Source of the DNA: Jeongeupia sp. USM3
GTDB lineage: Bacteria > Pseudomonadota > Gammaproteobacteria > Burkholderiales > Chitinibacteraceae
Length of the DNA stretch: 64,000 bases
Assembly (NCBI RefSeq): GCF_001808185.1
Contig: NZ_CP017668.1
Location: forward strand, 2,666,001-2,730,000
Reading direction: 5' to 3'
Positions 1-7,780 of the stretch are shown one piece after another. The notes beneath the pieces are model-generated. The model ran no database searches, was not told where the DNA came from, and was given only the letters and a program-made list of their open reading frames with translations. A program made the position numbers and the translations under genes. Within the stretch, counting starts at the first letter, position 1. Each line of letters begins with the position of its first letter.

Positions 1-580
1 GGTACAGCGCGAGGTTGGCGCGAAAGCGCGGCTCGTTTGGCGCCAGCTCGACGGCTCGCGCCAGTGCCTGGCCGGCTTCGGTCCATTCGCCACGCAGCAG
101 CAGCAGGTAGCCGAGGTCGTTCCACACCGCCGGGTTGGTCGGTGCATCGCGAGTGGCGTCGCGCAGGTAGCGGCTGGCGCTGCCGCTATCGCGCTCGCTG
201 GCGTAGACCAGCGCCAGCCCATGCTCGGCGGCCGCGCGCTGCGGTCCGGCGAGCAGTGCGAGATAGCGTTGCCGGGCCGGTTCCAGCTTGCCGGTCGCGC
301 GTTCGGCCCGGGCGCGCATCAACTGGCTCTGCGGCGAACTGCCATACCTGGCTTCGAAGGCGTCCAGATGCGACAGTGCCGCATAGTAGGTGCCCTGATC
401 GAGCATCGACGCGATCAGCGCCTGGTAGGCCCCCTGGGCGTCGGCGGCCTTGGCCGGCGGTTCGGCAATGCTGGCCCTGGCGGCGAGCGCGTCCTGCTGC
501 GCCTGGGCGATCTGGGCCGGGTTCTGCGCACAGGCGCACAGCAGGGCCGGAACGGCGATTGCGGTCAGGACGGGTTTCAT
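1..580 (-). CDS. TadD-like TPR lipoprotein (3' end outside window)
   Basis: The reading frame starts at ATG 580 and runs off the left edge (about 193 codons visible). The start overlaps the tadC stop as ATGA, with GGAGG six bases upstream; a second in-frame ATG lies one codon earlier. The N-terminus has a short hydrophobic segment ending in LLCAC, which reads as a lipobox with Cys17. The rest is alanine-rich with TPR-like helices, for example NPAVWNDLGYLLLLRGEW followed by ALARAVELAPNEP. TadD proteins are TPR lipoproteins that help assemble or localise the Tad secretin. Position as last visible gene of the tad operon supports this. The call is by context plus TPR pattern; the C-terminus is unseen. 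Confidence 0.75.
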   Translation of the reverse strand, partial: MKPVLTAIAVPALLCACAQNPAQIAQAQQDALAARASIAEPPAKAADAQGAYQALIASMLDQGTYYAALSHLDAFEARYGSSPQSQLMRARAERATGKLEPARQRYLALLAGPQRAAAEHGLALVYASERDSGSASRYLRDATRDAPTNPAVWNDLGYLLLLRGEWTEAGQALARAVELAPNEPRFRANLALY

Positions 581-1485
581 CATCGGCCTCCGGCGTGTTG
601 CAGGGTGGCGAGCAGCGAAATGAAGCCGGGGCCCGCCAGCAGGATGAACAGCGCGGGCAGCATGAACAGCACCATCACGCCGGTCATCTTGACCGACAGC
701 TGGCCGATGACGGTCTTCAGCCCCAGCCGCTGCTGTTCGAGCAGGCGCTCGCCGAACTTGGCCAGCGGCTCTTCGGCGGCACCGCCATAGCGTTCCAGCC
801 TGTCCATCAGTTGCGCGAGCGCCGAGAAGTCGGCCGAATTGAACAGTTCGGCCAGCGGCTCTAGCGACTCGCGCCGGTTCCGCCCGCCCTGGTAGCGCTG
901 GTTGGCCAGCACCAGTTCCGGCGCCAGCACCGGCAGGACCGAGGCGAACTCTTCGGCGGCGACAAGCAGCGCCTGGCCGACACTCATCCCCGCCCCCTGC
1001 AGCATGCGCAGCAGGTCGATGAACAGCAGCAGCTCCTTGCCGGCCGATGCGGCCCGGGCCGCGGCCCGCCAGCGCAGCACGCGCTCGGGCAGCAGCAGCC
1101 CGACGATCAGCGCGATCAGCATCGACAGCAAGCGGAGCCTGGCGGGGATGCCGGGCAGGAGCAGCGCGGCGACCGCCAGGCACAGCGGCAGGGCGATGCG
1201 CAGCAGCATGTACTGGTAGTGGTGGTGCTCGTGGCCATAGCCGGCCGACGCCAGCAGCCGGCGCGTCGGGTGGGTGTGGCGCAGGGCCTGCGGGTCGTGG
1301 ATCAGCCGCTGCGCAAACGCGGCCAGACGCGAGCCCGGAGCTGCCGGGGCGGCCTGCGCCGCGACGACGGGCAGGCGCCGGAACAGCTGCCGCTCGGTCT
1401 GGCGGTTGCGCAACAGCGCGAGCGCGGCCAGGCTGCCGGCCGTCAGCATCAGGCCCGTCCCGATGAGCATCAGCAGCTTGATCAT
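580..1485 (-). CDS. tadC: Tad pilus inner-membrane platform protein TadC
   Basis: The product has 301 residues with a hydrophobic N-terminus, a pair of central membrane segments (around residues 90-130) and two C-terminal ones ending near FMLPALFILLAGPGFISLL. This is the layout of the type II secretion F-domain (GspF/PilC-like) family. The cytoplasmic part carries the usual amphipathic stretch with ELFNSADFSALAQLMDRLERYG. TadC pairs with TadB to form the platform on which the TadA ATPase acts during Flp fibre assembly. It follows tadB by 8 bases and overlaps the TPR lipoprotein gene by 4, so the genes are co-transcribed and probably translationally coupled. Confidence 0.9.
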   Translation of the reverse strand: MIKLLMLIGTGLMLTAGSLAALALLRNRQTERQLFRRLPVVAAQAAPAAPGSRLAAFAQRLIHDPQALRHTHPTRRLLASAGYGHEHHHYQYMLLRIALPLCLAVAALLLPGIPARLRLLSMLIALIVGLLLPERVLRWRAAARAASAGKELLLFIDLLRMLQGAGMSVGQALLVAAEEFASVLPVLAPELVLANQRYQGGRNRRESLEPLAELFNSADFSALAQLMDRLERYGGAAEEPLAKFGERLLEQQRLGLKTVIGQLSVKMTGVMVLFMLPALFILLAGPGFISLLATLQHAGGR

Positions 1486-1493
1486 GTCGTCCC

Positions 1494-2372
1494 CTAGACG
1501 CGCTTGGCCAGCCGGTACAGCAAGAAGCCGCCGACGAGCTGCATGACGATGACGGCGATCAGCATCTTCTGGCCGACCGGTTCGCGGAACAGCACGGCCA
1601 TGTACTGCCGGTTGAGCAGGGTCATCGCGATGCCGAGCACCGCCGGCAGGCCGCCGAGTACCCAGGCGGACAGCCGGACCTCCGCCGTCAGCGCCATCAG
1701 CTCCTGATGCGAGGCGTGGCGGGCCTGCAGCACGAGGGCGATCCGGTTGACCAGCTTCTCCGGCTGGCCGCCATAGCGCAGCGCGACACGCATCGCCGCG
1801 GCCAGCAGGTTGAATTCGGGAATCTTGTAGAGCGTGGCGTTCTGATGCAGTGCGGCGTCGAGCTCCATGCCCGAGGCATGCATGTTCTGCGCCCGTACGA
1901 CCATTTCGCCGAGCGGGGACGGCGTTTCCGCGGCCAGCTTGCCGAAGGCCTGCGGCAGGCTCTGGCCGATCGACGCCAGCCTTGCCAGCCCCTCGAGGAA
2001 GGACGGCAGTTGCCGCAGCGCGCGCTGCCGCTGTGCGTCAATGCGGAAGTTCTGCGCAGCGACGAGCACGGCAAACCCCAGTACCAGGACGACGAGGCCG
2101 CTTGCCCCCTTCCAGCTCAGTTGGGCTGCCATCGCCAGCATGCACGGCAGCAACAGCCAGTACCCCCAGTAGGCGGGGAGTTCGGCACGTCTGGCCTGCA
2201 GCCACATCTGCCAGCGCCGCTGCCTGCCGGCCTCCGGCTCGAAGTTCGGCTCGGCATGGCCCTGCCGGGCGAGCCGCAGTTCGGCGAGCCGGGTCCGGCG
2301 GCGGTGGCTGACCAGACAGCCGGCGGCGGCGATCAGGCATGCCAGCCCGAGCAGGACCAGCAGGCTAAGCAT
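1494..2372 (-). CDS. tadB: Tad pilus inner-membrane platform protein TadB
   Basis: I chose ATG 2372 (MLSLLVLLGL), which overlaps the 3' end of tadA by 8 bases and has GGAG seven bases upstream; a longer frame to 2408 would run further into tadA. The resulting 292-residue protein opens with a membrane segment, has a further hydrophobic pair around residues 70-107, a cytoplasmic F-domain (LPSFLEGLARLASIGQSL, then SGMELDAALHQNATLYKIPE) and two C-terminal membrane helices. It is the paralogue and partner of TadC in the assembly platform. Confidence 0.9.
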   Translation of the reverse strand: MLSLLVLLGLACLIAAAGCLVSHRRRTRLAELRLARQGHAEPNFEPEAGRQRRWQMWLQARRAELPAYWGYWLLLPCMLAMAAQLSWKGASGLVVLVLGFAVLVAAQNFRIDAQRQRALRQLPSFLEGLARLASIGQSLPQAFGKLAAETPSPLGEMVVRAQNMHASGMELDAALHQNATLYKIPEFNLLAAAMRVALRYGGQPEKLVNRIALVLQARHASHQELMALTAEVRLSAWVLGGLPAVLGIAMTLLNRQYMAVLFREPVGQKMLIAVIVMQLVGGFLLYRLAKRV

Positions 2373-3621
2373 GATCGTGCTCCGGCACCCAGTCGGCGAG
2401 CTTGGCATTCCGTACCGGGGCTGCGGTGCGTTCCCAGTGCGGCGCCGGATTCGGGCAGAACCGGAACAGCTCCTGCATGCCGACCATGTCGTCGTCCATG
2501 CCGAGCACTTCGGTGATGCCGAGCACGCGCCGGCTGCCGTCGTTCAGCCGCCCGACCTGGACGATCAGGTCGACGGCGCTGGCCACCTGGCGCCGCAGGC
2601 TCAGGTCGCTGCCGGCAAAACCGGCGAAACCGGCCAGCATTTCCAGCCGGTACAGCGCATCGAGCGGCGAGCTGGCGTGCAGCGTTCCCATCGAGCCGTC
2701 GTGGCCGGTGCTCATCGCCTGGAGCATTTCCAGCACCTCGGCGCCGCGGACCTCGCCGACGACGATGCGGTCCGGACGCATGCGCAGGCTGTTGCGGACA
2801 AGGTCGCGGATGGTGATCTGCCCCGCGCCCTCGTAGCCGCCCGGGCGGCTCTCGAGCTTGACGACGTGCGGATGCTGCAGGTCGAGCTCGGCCGTGTCCT
2901 CGATCGTGATCACGCGCTCGCCGGCCGGAATGTAGTTCGACAGTACATTGAGCATCGACGTCTTGCCGCTGCTGGTGCCGCCGATCACCAGCAGGTTGCA
3001 GCGCTGGCGGACGGCGAAGGTGAGGAAATCGAGCAGTTGCGGCGACAGCGCGCCGATGGCCAGCATGCGCTCGCCGGTATAGAAGCCGCTGTGGAACTTG
3101 CGGATCGAAACGGTGACGCCGTCGACGGCCAGCGGCGGAATGATGGCGTTGAGCCGGCCGCCGTCGGGCAGCCGCGCGTCGACCATCGGGCTCGATTCGT
3201 CGAGCCGGCGCCCGAGCGGGGCGAGCAGGCGGCGCAGAAAGCCGATCAGGTGATCGTTGTCGCGAAAGCGCGTGGGCTCGTGCGTCAGCACGCCGCGGCG
3301 GGAGACGATGACCTGGTGCGGCCCGTTGATCAGGATGTCCTCGACGGCTTCCTCGTTCAGCAGGTCTTCGATCGGGCCGTAGCCGACCAGCTCCTTGAGC
3401 AGCGCGTCGGCAATGGCGCCGATTTCGCGTTCGTTGATCGCGATCTGGCGTGCGGTGACGAACACGCTGACCTCGTGCCGGACGACACGGGCCAGCCGGT
3501 CGCGCGGCCATTCGCTGAAGTTGCCGCCGAGTTCGGTGATCCGGTCGATCAGGTAGTCGTGCGCCGCGCGCTGGATGCGCTCGAACTCGGGGCTGCCGAC
3601 AAAGCCGCTCGCGCCGCTCAT
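2365..3621 (-). CDS. tadA: Tad secretion ATPase TadA/CpaF
   Basis: This 418-residue cytoplasmic ATPase belongs to the PilT/VirB11-like type II/IV secretion family. Visible motifs are a Walker A loop GGTSSGKT at residues 214-221, an Asp box after it (ITIEDTAEL), a Walker B region RIVVGEVRG around 285-293, and a His box TGHDGSMGTLHA at about 305-316. Length is typical for CpaF. TadA is the single bifunctional motor of Tad systems, powering both extension and retraction of Flp pili. The start overlaps the tadZ stop as ATGA and the end overlaps the tadB start, so stoichiometry is probably set by coupled translation. Confidence 0.96.
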   Translation of the reverse strand: MSGASGFVGSPEFERIQRAAHDYLIDRITELGGNFSEWPRDRLARVVRHEVSVFVTARQIAINEREIGAIADALLKELVGYGPIEDLLNEEAVEDILINGPHQVIVSRRGVLTHEPTRFRDNDHLIGFLRRLLAPLGRRLDESSPMVDARLPDGGRLNAIIPPLAVDGVTVSIRKFHSGFYTGERMLAIGALSPQLLDFLTFAVRQRCNLLVIGGTSSGKTSMLNVLSNYIPAGERVITIEDTAELDLQHPHVVKLESRPGGYEGAGQITIRDLVRNSLRMRPDRIVVGEVRGAEVLEMLQAMSTGHDGSMGTLHASSPLDALYRLEMLAGFAGFAGSDLSLRRQVASAVDLIVQVGRLNDGSRRVLGITEVLGMDDDMVGMQELFRFCPNPAPHWERTAAPVRNAKLADWVPEHDHA

Positions 3622-4847
3622 GATGCGTCACTGCGGACGAAGAGCCGGGACAGGCGATGGGCCAGCTTGTCCGGCTGCGGGTTGACCGGCTTGAGGCCGA
3701 TTTCGTCGAGCAGCTTCAGCGCCAACGCATCGACCGCGCGCGCCCAGCGGTTCTGCGCCGGCAACGGTTTGCCCAGGCTCTGGGCATCGTTGAGCGCGAC
3801 CGCATCGTAGGGCAGCGTGGCGGCGATCGGCAGGCCGAGCCGGTGCGCCAGGTGGGCTGCGCTGACCGTGCGTTCGTCGACGTGGCGATTGATGACCGCG
3901 CGCCAGCCGCCGGTGCCGATGCCGCCGGATTCGAGCTGGCCGAGGTATTCGAGGCTGGTCTTGAGCCCGCTGATGCCCTGCTCGCAGACCAGCAGCACCA
4001 GGCTGGCGTTGCGGATCAGGTGCTGGGCGAGCTGCGGGTCCGGTGCGCAACCGAGATCGACGACCACCGCCTTGAAGTACGAGCGCAGGATGCGGAACAG
4101 GCGCAGCGCTTCGGTCGTGGCAATGTCGGCCCGGTCCAGCGCCTGTGCCGGCAGCGGCAGGATCGCCAGATTGCGCTCGTGGCGGGCAAACGCCGTTTTC
4201 ATCATCACCTGGTCGAAGCGCGCGATGTTCTGGATCGCGCCGAGCATGTCCAGATCGGGCTCGACGCCGAGATACAGGCTGCAGTCGCGCACCGGCGCGC
4301 CGCAATCCATCAGCAGCACTTCCTGGTCGCCGAGGTGGGCCTTGATGCGCAGCGCCAGTTCGGCGCTGATGCTGCTGGTGCCCATGCCCTGGCGGGCTCC
4401 GACCAGCGCGATCATCGGGCAGCCGGTCTGGCGCGACTGGCCGTCGTAGTTGTTCAGCGTGTCGCTGGCGATCGTCGCGGCCTCGGCGAGGTTGCCGATG
4501 TCGATGAACTCGGCAACGCCGGCCTTGAGCGCCGCGTGCATTGCCGATTCGGTCGGGTTGCCGACGCCGATGAGTGCCAGCGACGGGTACAGCTCGGCCA
4601 GCTGCTTGGCGGCGTGGTGCGCGATCTGCTGATCGGGCGTGTCGAAGGCCAGCAGCACCGCGTCGGGACCGAGCAGGCCGACTTCGCGGATCAGGTCGGC
4701 GACGTCGCCGGCGCGCGAGATCACCACGCCGAGCGAGGCCAGCGCCCGGTCGAGCCGGTCGGCCAGCAGCGCGTCGGCGGAGTGCAGCAGGAAGGTGCGG
4801 GAGCCGTTCGACGCCTGCATCAGCACGGATTTGTCGGCGATGTTCAT
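3618..4847 (-). CDS. tadZ: Tad polar localisation ATPase TadZ/CpaE, variant P-loop
   Basis: ATG 4847 (MNIADKSVL) overlaps the secretin stop as ATGA and gives 409 residues; the longer open frame extends into the secretin gene. The N-terminal ~130 residues look like an atypical receiver domain (VISRAGDVADLIREVGLLGPDAVLLAFD). The C-terminal part is MinD/ParA-like: the loop ALVGARQGMGTSSISAELAL, then VLLMDCGAP and VVDLGCAPDPQLAQ. The loop lacks both the signature lysine and the GK[ST] lysine of normal Walker A motifs. Degenerate P-loops are known in TadZ/CpaE homologues, which direct the machine to a site in the cell. ATP hydrolysis may therefore be weak or absent. Confidence 0.88.
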   Translation of the reverse strand: MNIADKSVLMQASNGSRTFLLHSADALLADRLDRALASLGVVISRAGDVADLIREVGLLGPDAVLLAFDTPDQQIAHHAAKQLAELYPSLALIGVGNPTESAMHAALKAGVAEFIDIGNLAEAATIASDTLNNYDGQSRQTGCPMIALVGARQGMGTSSISAELALRIKAHLGDQEVLLMDCGAPVRDCSLYLGVEPDLDMLGAIQNIARFDQVMMKTAFARHERNLAILPLPAQALDRADIATTEALRLFRILRSYFKAVVVDLGCAPDPQLAQHLIRNASLVLLVCEQGISGLKTSLEYLGQLESGGIGTGGWRAVINRHVDERTVSAAHLAHRLGLPIAATLPYDAVALNDAQSLGKPLPAQNRWARAVDALALKLLDEIGLKPVNPQPDKLAHRLSRLFVRSDAS

Positions 4848-6109
4848 TGCGAGAACCCCGTGATCTGGCTGTCCTTGCCCAGGCCGAGCAGCCAGAGCTT
4901 CCAAGCCGATTCGTTGATGCCGCTGCCTTCGCCGGGCAAGCCGGGTGTCCTGGCGTTGCGCGCGAGCGGCGAGACGAGGTGCGGCGTGACGATGATCATC
5001 AGCTCGCGATCCTCGCGCTGGTCTTCGATGCGCTTGAAGAAGGCGCCGAGAATCGGCAGGTCGCCGAGGCCCGGCACCTTGTCGATGTTCTTGCGCAGGT
5101 TGCGCGAAACGAGCCCGCCGATGACGAAGCTCTCGCCATCGCCGAGTTCGACCGTGGTATCGGCGCGCCGGGTGACCACCGACGGCACGGCGGTGCCGTT
5201 GAGCAGGATCGCGCGGTTGTAATCGAGCTCGCTCGCCTCCGGCGCCACCTTGAGCGCAATGCGCTGCTTGTTGATGATCGTCGGCGAGATCGCCAGGCCG
5301 ATGCCGAACTTCTTCCACTCGATCGAAACGGTGCCGAGCGTCTGCGCGACCGGGATCGGCAACTCGCCGCCGGCCAGAAAGGTGGCCGTCTGCCCGGACA
5401 GCGCCACGAGGCTCGGTTCGGCGAGCACCTGCACATAGCCGTTCGACTCGAGCAGGCTCAGCGCACCGGCGATGTCCCAGGTCGACGTGACCCGGCGGGC
5501 GAGCAGGTTGAACGCCGAGCCGATCGGGTTGGACAGGTCGGTTGCACCGGGAACCAGCGACGCGAACGAGAACGAACCGTCGCGCTTGAACACGCTCAGG
5601 TTCAGCCCGACCGAGGCCATCGTGCTGCGGGAGAACTCGACCACGCGGATGTCGACCTGCACGGCGCCGCCGGACGACAGCACGCTGCGGTCGTCGACGT
5701 CCTTGCCGAGCCCTCCGACGTACTGTGCGTGCCGGGCCACGTCGGCGACCTCGCCGTTGAGGATCTGCCGACTGCCGCTGCTCGACCAGTCGACGCCGGG
5801 GGCCGTGTCGGCATGCTGCCGCGGCCGGACCTCGATGGTGATCCGCTTGGGTTCGGCCTGACCCTGCACCCAGAGCAGCAGGGTCGTCGACCCCGGTTTG
5901 CGCCCGTCGACCAGCAGCGCGTCACGCTGCTTGGGGACCTGGACGTCGGCGATGGCCGGGTCGGCCACGGCGACCCGGACCAGCTTCCGGACCGGGACGA
6001 CCTGCATGTCGCCGACCTGGACCCTGAGCGTCTCGGCGCCGGCCGGTGCACAGAGCAGCGCAGCGGCAAGCGCCAAGGCCGGGAGGAGCTTACTGGCTGC
6101 CTTTGCCAC
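4844..6109 (-). CDS. cpaC: Tad outer-membrane secretin RcpA/CpaC
   Basis: The start is GTG 6109, preceded by a good GGAGGTG ribosome site; it overlaps cpaB by 20 bases. The 421-residue product has a Sec signal peptide (cleavage expected after APAGA, residue ~25). The N-terminal pilus/secretin domain (residues ~26-120, VGDMQVVPVRKLVRVAVADP) is followed by a GspD/PilQ-type secretin core containing VDIRVVEFSR, ATFLAGGELPIPV and the terminal ELMIIVTPHLV motif. It forms the outer-membrane channel for the Flp fibre. Length matches the CpaC family. Confidence 0.93.
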   Translation of the reverse strand: MAKAASKLLPALALAAALLCAPAGAETLRVQVGDMQVVPVRKLVRVAVADPAIADVQVPKQRDALLVDGRKPGSTTLLLWVQGQAEPKRITIEVRPRQHADTAPGVDWSSSGSRQILNGEVADVARHAQYVGGLGKDVDDRSVLSSGGAVQVDIRVVEFSRSTMASVGLNLSVFKRDGSFSFASLVPGATDLSNPIGSAFNLLARRVTSTWDIAGALSLLESNGYVQVLAEPSLVALSGQTATFLAGGELPIPVAQTLGTVSIEWKKFGIGLAISPTIINKQRIALKVAPEASELDYNRAILLNGTAVPSVVTRRADTTVELGDGESFVIGGLVSRNLRKNIDKVPGLGDLPILGAFFKRIEDQREDRELMIIVTPHLVSPLARNARTPGLPGEGSGINESAWKLWLLGLGKDSQITGFSQ

Positions 6110-6953
6110 GGAGCACCTCCACGGCTGAGTCTCGGGGTTCGCTCGCGGGCTGCGGCGAGGTGGTGCGAGCGGCCGCGGTGGCGACCTGCGGCGCGGCGGG
6201 TGGAGCGGCGTGCGCGATCACCTGCCTGCCCGGCTTGCCGGTGAGGTCGGCAACGCTGCGGCCGGTTGCGGCAGTGCCTTGCGCACCGGGCGCGCGCAGC
6301 GCCAGCGTGAGCTGGCCGCTCTGCTGGGCAAGCACGAGATCGGCGACGCGGCCGGCGGGAACGGCGAGCACGGCGGAGCGGGCCTTGTCCGCATTGTCGC
6401 CGCCGGCCGGTAGCGGTTGTGCCTCCTTGCTGCCGACGCTCCTGCTGCCGAAGGCGAGCACGCGGACGTCCGGCAGCAGCGCGACCGCTTCGCTCTGGAG
6501 GATCTCCTGGTCATCGCGGCGCAGCGACAGGTAGACGTCGACGCGGTCTCCCGGCTGCAGCCGGTTGCCGACTGCCTTGACCTCGTCGATTGCCAGCGCC
6601 ACCGCGCGTTCGTCGGCGTGCAGCATTTCGGAGAAACCGGGAGTGCTGAAGTCGGCCTCGGTCAGCACGCTGCCGGCCGGAATCGGTCGTGCCGGCAACC
6701 GCCCGACCGCTGCGGTGGTGGTGCCGATGGCGCCGGGAACGGCAGCCGCCTGCTGGACGGGCTGCAATTGCGCGGCGGCCACCGGTTGTCCCGGCGCCAG
6801 GTTGGCGGTGGCCTTGACGACCGCGTACCGGGCCTGTGCAGCACCCGGCGCCGGCCGGACGGCGGCGGCCCAGCGTGCGCCAAGGGCGAAGGCGAGCAGG
6901 GCGATACCGGCGGCACCGAGGCCGTAGGCCGTGCGTTTCAATCGGATCGACAT
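6090..6953 (-). CDS. cpaB: Flp pilus assembly protein CpaB/RcpC
   Basis: The protein has 287 residues, with one N-terminal membrane anchor (about residues 8-28, YGLGAAGIALLAFALG) and a periplasmic SAF domain around residues 40-110 (TANLAPGQPVAAAQL, then RPIPAGSVLTEADFS). An RcpC-type domain follows (AVALAIDEVKAVGNRLQPGD, VDVYLSLRRDD). The C-terminal ~60 residues are Ala/Pro/Thr-rich and poorly conserved in appearance. CpaB is a periplasmic component associated with the secretin. Its 3' end overlaps the secretin start and it begins 10 bases after tadE. Confidence 0.9.
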   Translation of the reverse strand: MSIRLKRTAYGLGAAGIALLAFALGARWAAAVRPAPGAAQARYAVVKATANLAPGQPVAAAQLQPVQQAAAVPGAIGTTTAAVGRLPARPIPAGSVLTEADFSTPGFSEMLHADERAVALAIDEVKAVGNRLQPGDRVDVYLSLRRDDQEILQSEAVALLPDVRVLAFGSRSVGSKEAQPLPAGGDNADKARSAVLAVPAGRVADLVLAQQSGQLTLALRAPGAQGTAATGRSVADLTGKPGRQVIAHAAPPAAPQVATAAARTTSPQPASEPRDSAVEVLRGKGSQ

Positions 6954-6963
6954 GGCGGCCTCT

Positions 6964-7419
6964 TCAAAGGGCTGATTGGTCGACTTGAGCGGATGCGTGA
7001 CTGCCGACGCTGGGCGGGTAGGGCAACAGTGCCAGCCCAGGCAGTGCGATCGCCGGCAGCAGCGGGTTTGCCGCGTAGCCGTAGGTGATTGTGACGTCGT
7101 AACAACTGATCGACGGCCGAGATGGCACGCATTTGTTGTCTTGGCGCCGGACCACGACGATCTGGTCGTCGGTCAAATTGACGAGGCTCACTGCCTGCCT
7201 GGCGGCCATTCTGGAGGCGGCTGCGCGTGCGGGCTCGTCCGGGTAGTAGCGCATCGCCACCCGGGCGCCTTCGGCCGCGGCCAGCGAGAGCTGCTGCTGC
7301 AACAGGAAAAGCAGCGCGTAGGCGATCATCCCGTAGGCGAGCAGCAGCAGCAGCGGCAAGGTCAGTGCGAATTCGACCGCCGCAGCACCGGCCATGCGCT
7401 TGCCTGTCTGCCGCTGCAT
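6964..7419 (-). CDS. tadE: TadE-like minor pseudopilin
   Basis: The product has 151 residues and begins with a basic leader, then GAAAVEFALTLPLLLLLAYG. The G-x4-E-F arrangement is the prepilin peptidase site of the TadE/TadF family, with Glu at +5. One membrane helix spans residues ~15-38. The periplasmic part contains two cysteines (NKCVPS and ISCYDV) that could form a disulfide. TadE/F are processed pseudopilins needed for Flp fibre formation. Only one tadE-like gene is in this window and its place between flp and cpaB is unusual, because tadE/tadF normally come late in tad operons. Confidence 0.82.
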   Translation of the reverse strand: MQRQTGKRMAGAAAVEFALTLPLLLLLAYGMIAYALLFLLQQQLSLAAAEGARVAMRYYPDEPARAAASRMAARQAVSLVNLTDDQIVVVRRQDNKCVPSRPSISCYDVTITYGYAANPLLPAIALPGLALLPYPPSVGSHASAQVDQSAL

Positions 7420-7431
7420 GGGGACGGTGCC

Positions 7432-7599
7432 TCAAGCTGCCGGCAGTTTGGTGCCGATGAAGGTGAACATCGCGGAGAGATCGGTTCCCAAGGCCGTTGC
7501 GCCGGCGGCCAGCACCAGCGCGATCAGTGCCGCCAGCAGCGCGTATTCGATCGCCGTGGCGCCGCGTTGCCGTTTTGGAAGAAGGAAAGGAAGTTTCAT
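7432..7599 (-). CDS. flp: Flp-type major pilin prepilin
   Basis: I chose ATG 7599, which has GGAG eight bases upstream and gives 55 residues, normal for Flp prepilins. The leader ends at Gly13 and the mature pilin begins ATAIEYALLAALIALVLAAG: the diagnostic G/ATAIEY site with Glu+5 and Tyr+6, followed by one long hydrophobic helix. A short tail (TFIGTKLPAA) ends the protein. It is the structural subunit of the Tad pilus and is the first gene of the operon. The TadV-type peptidase needed to cut the leader is not in this window. Confidence 0.96.
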   Translation of the reverse strand: MKLPFLLPKRQRGATAIEYALLAALIALVLAAGATALGTDLSAMFTFIGTKLPAA

Positions 7600-7631
7600 G
7601 GCGTAACTCCGGTGAATTTCAACGCACAAGT

Positions 7632-7659
7632 CTGACCTGTGTTTTTCTGTGTAGGTCAG
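7632..7659. repeat. Inverted repeat upstream of flp
   Basis: CTGACCT and AGGTCAG form perfect 7-bp arms around a 14-base T-rich centre. The pair begins 33 bases upstream of the flp start, in the presumed 5' leader or promoter of the tad operon. It could be an operator for a dimeric regulator or an mRNA stem-loop. Function is not known. Confidence 0.5.
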
Positions 7660-7699
7660 TTATGAGCGGTGAGCCAGCGGGCCGGCATGCAGGGATGTC

Positions 7700-7713
7700 C
7701 TTATCCTGATAAG
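7700..7713. repeat. Palindrome in the flp upstream region
   Basis: CTTATCCTGATAAG has 6-bp arms around CT. It lies about 100 bases upstream of flp and about 40 bases downstream of the sigma54-like promoter in the direction of transcription. It is a second candidate regulatory site for the tad operon. Confidence 0.4.
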
Positions 7714-7752
7714 CGGCTGAACTTCTGGAAAATACTGATGGATAAGCTAGGC

Positions 7753-7768
7753 AGCAAAAATCCGGCCG
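7753..7768 (-). promoter_or_regulatory. Candidate sigma54 (-24/-12) promoter for the tad operon
   Basis: On the minus strand the sequence CGGCCGGATTTTTGCT keeps the GG-N10-GC spacing of RpoN promoters and matches GGC at -24 and TTGCT at -12. The expected start site is near 7741, giving a leader of about 140 bases before flp. The site sits just beyond the 3' end of the preceding gene. Two of the six -24 bases deviate, so this is only a candidate. Confidence 0.35.
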
Positions 7769-7780
7769 ATCTGGCGGGTT

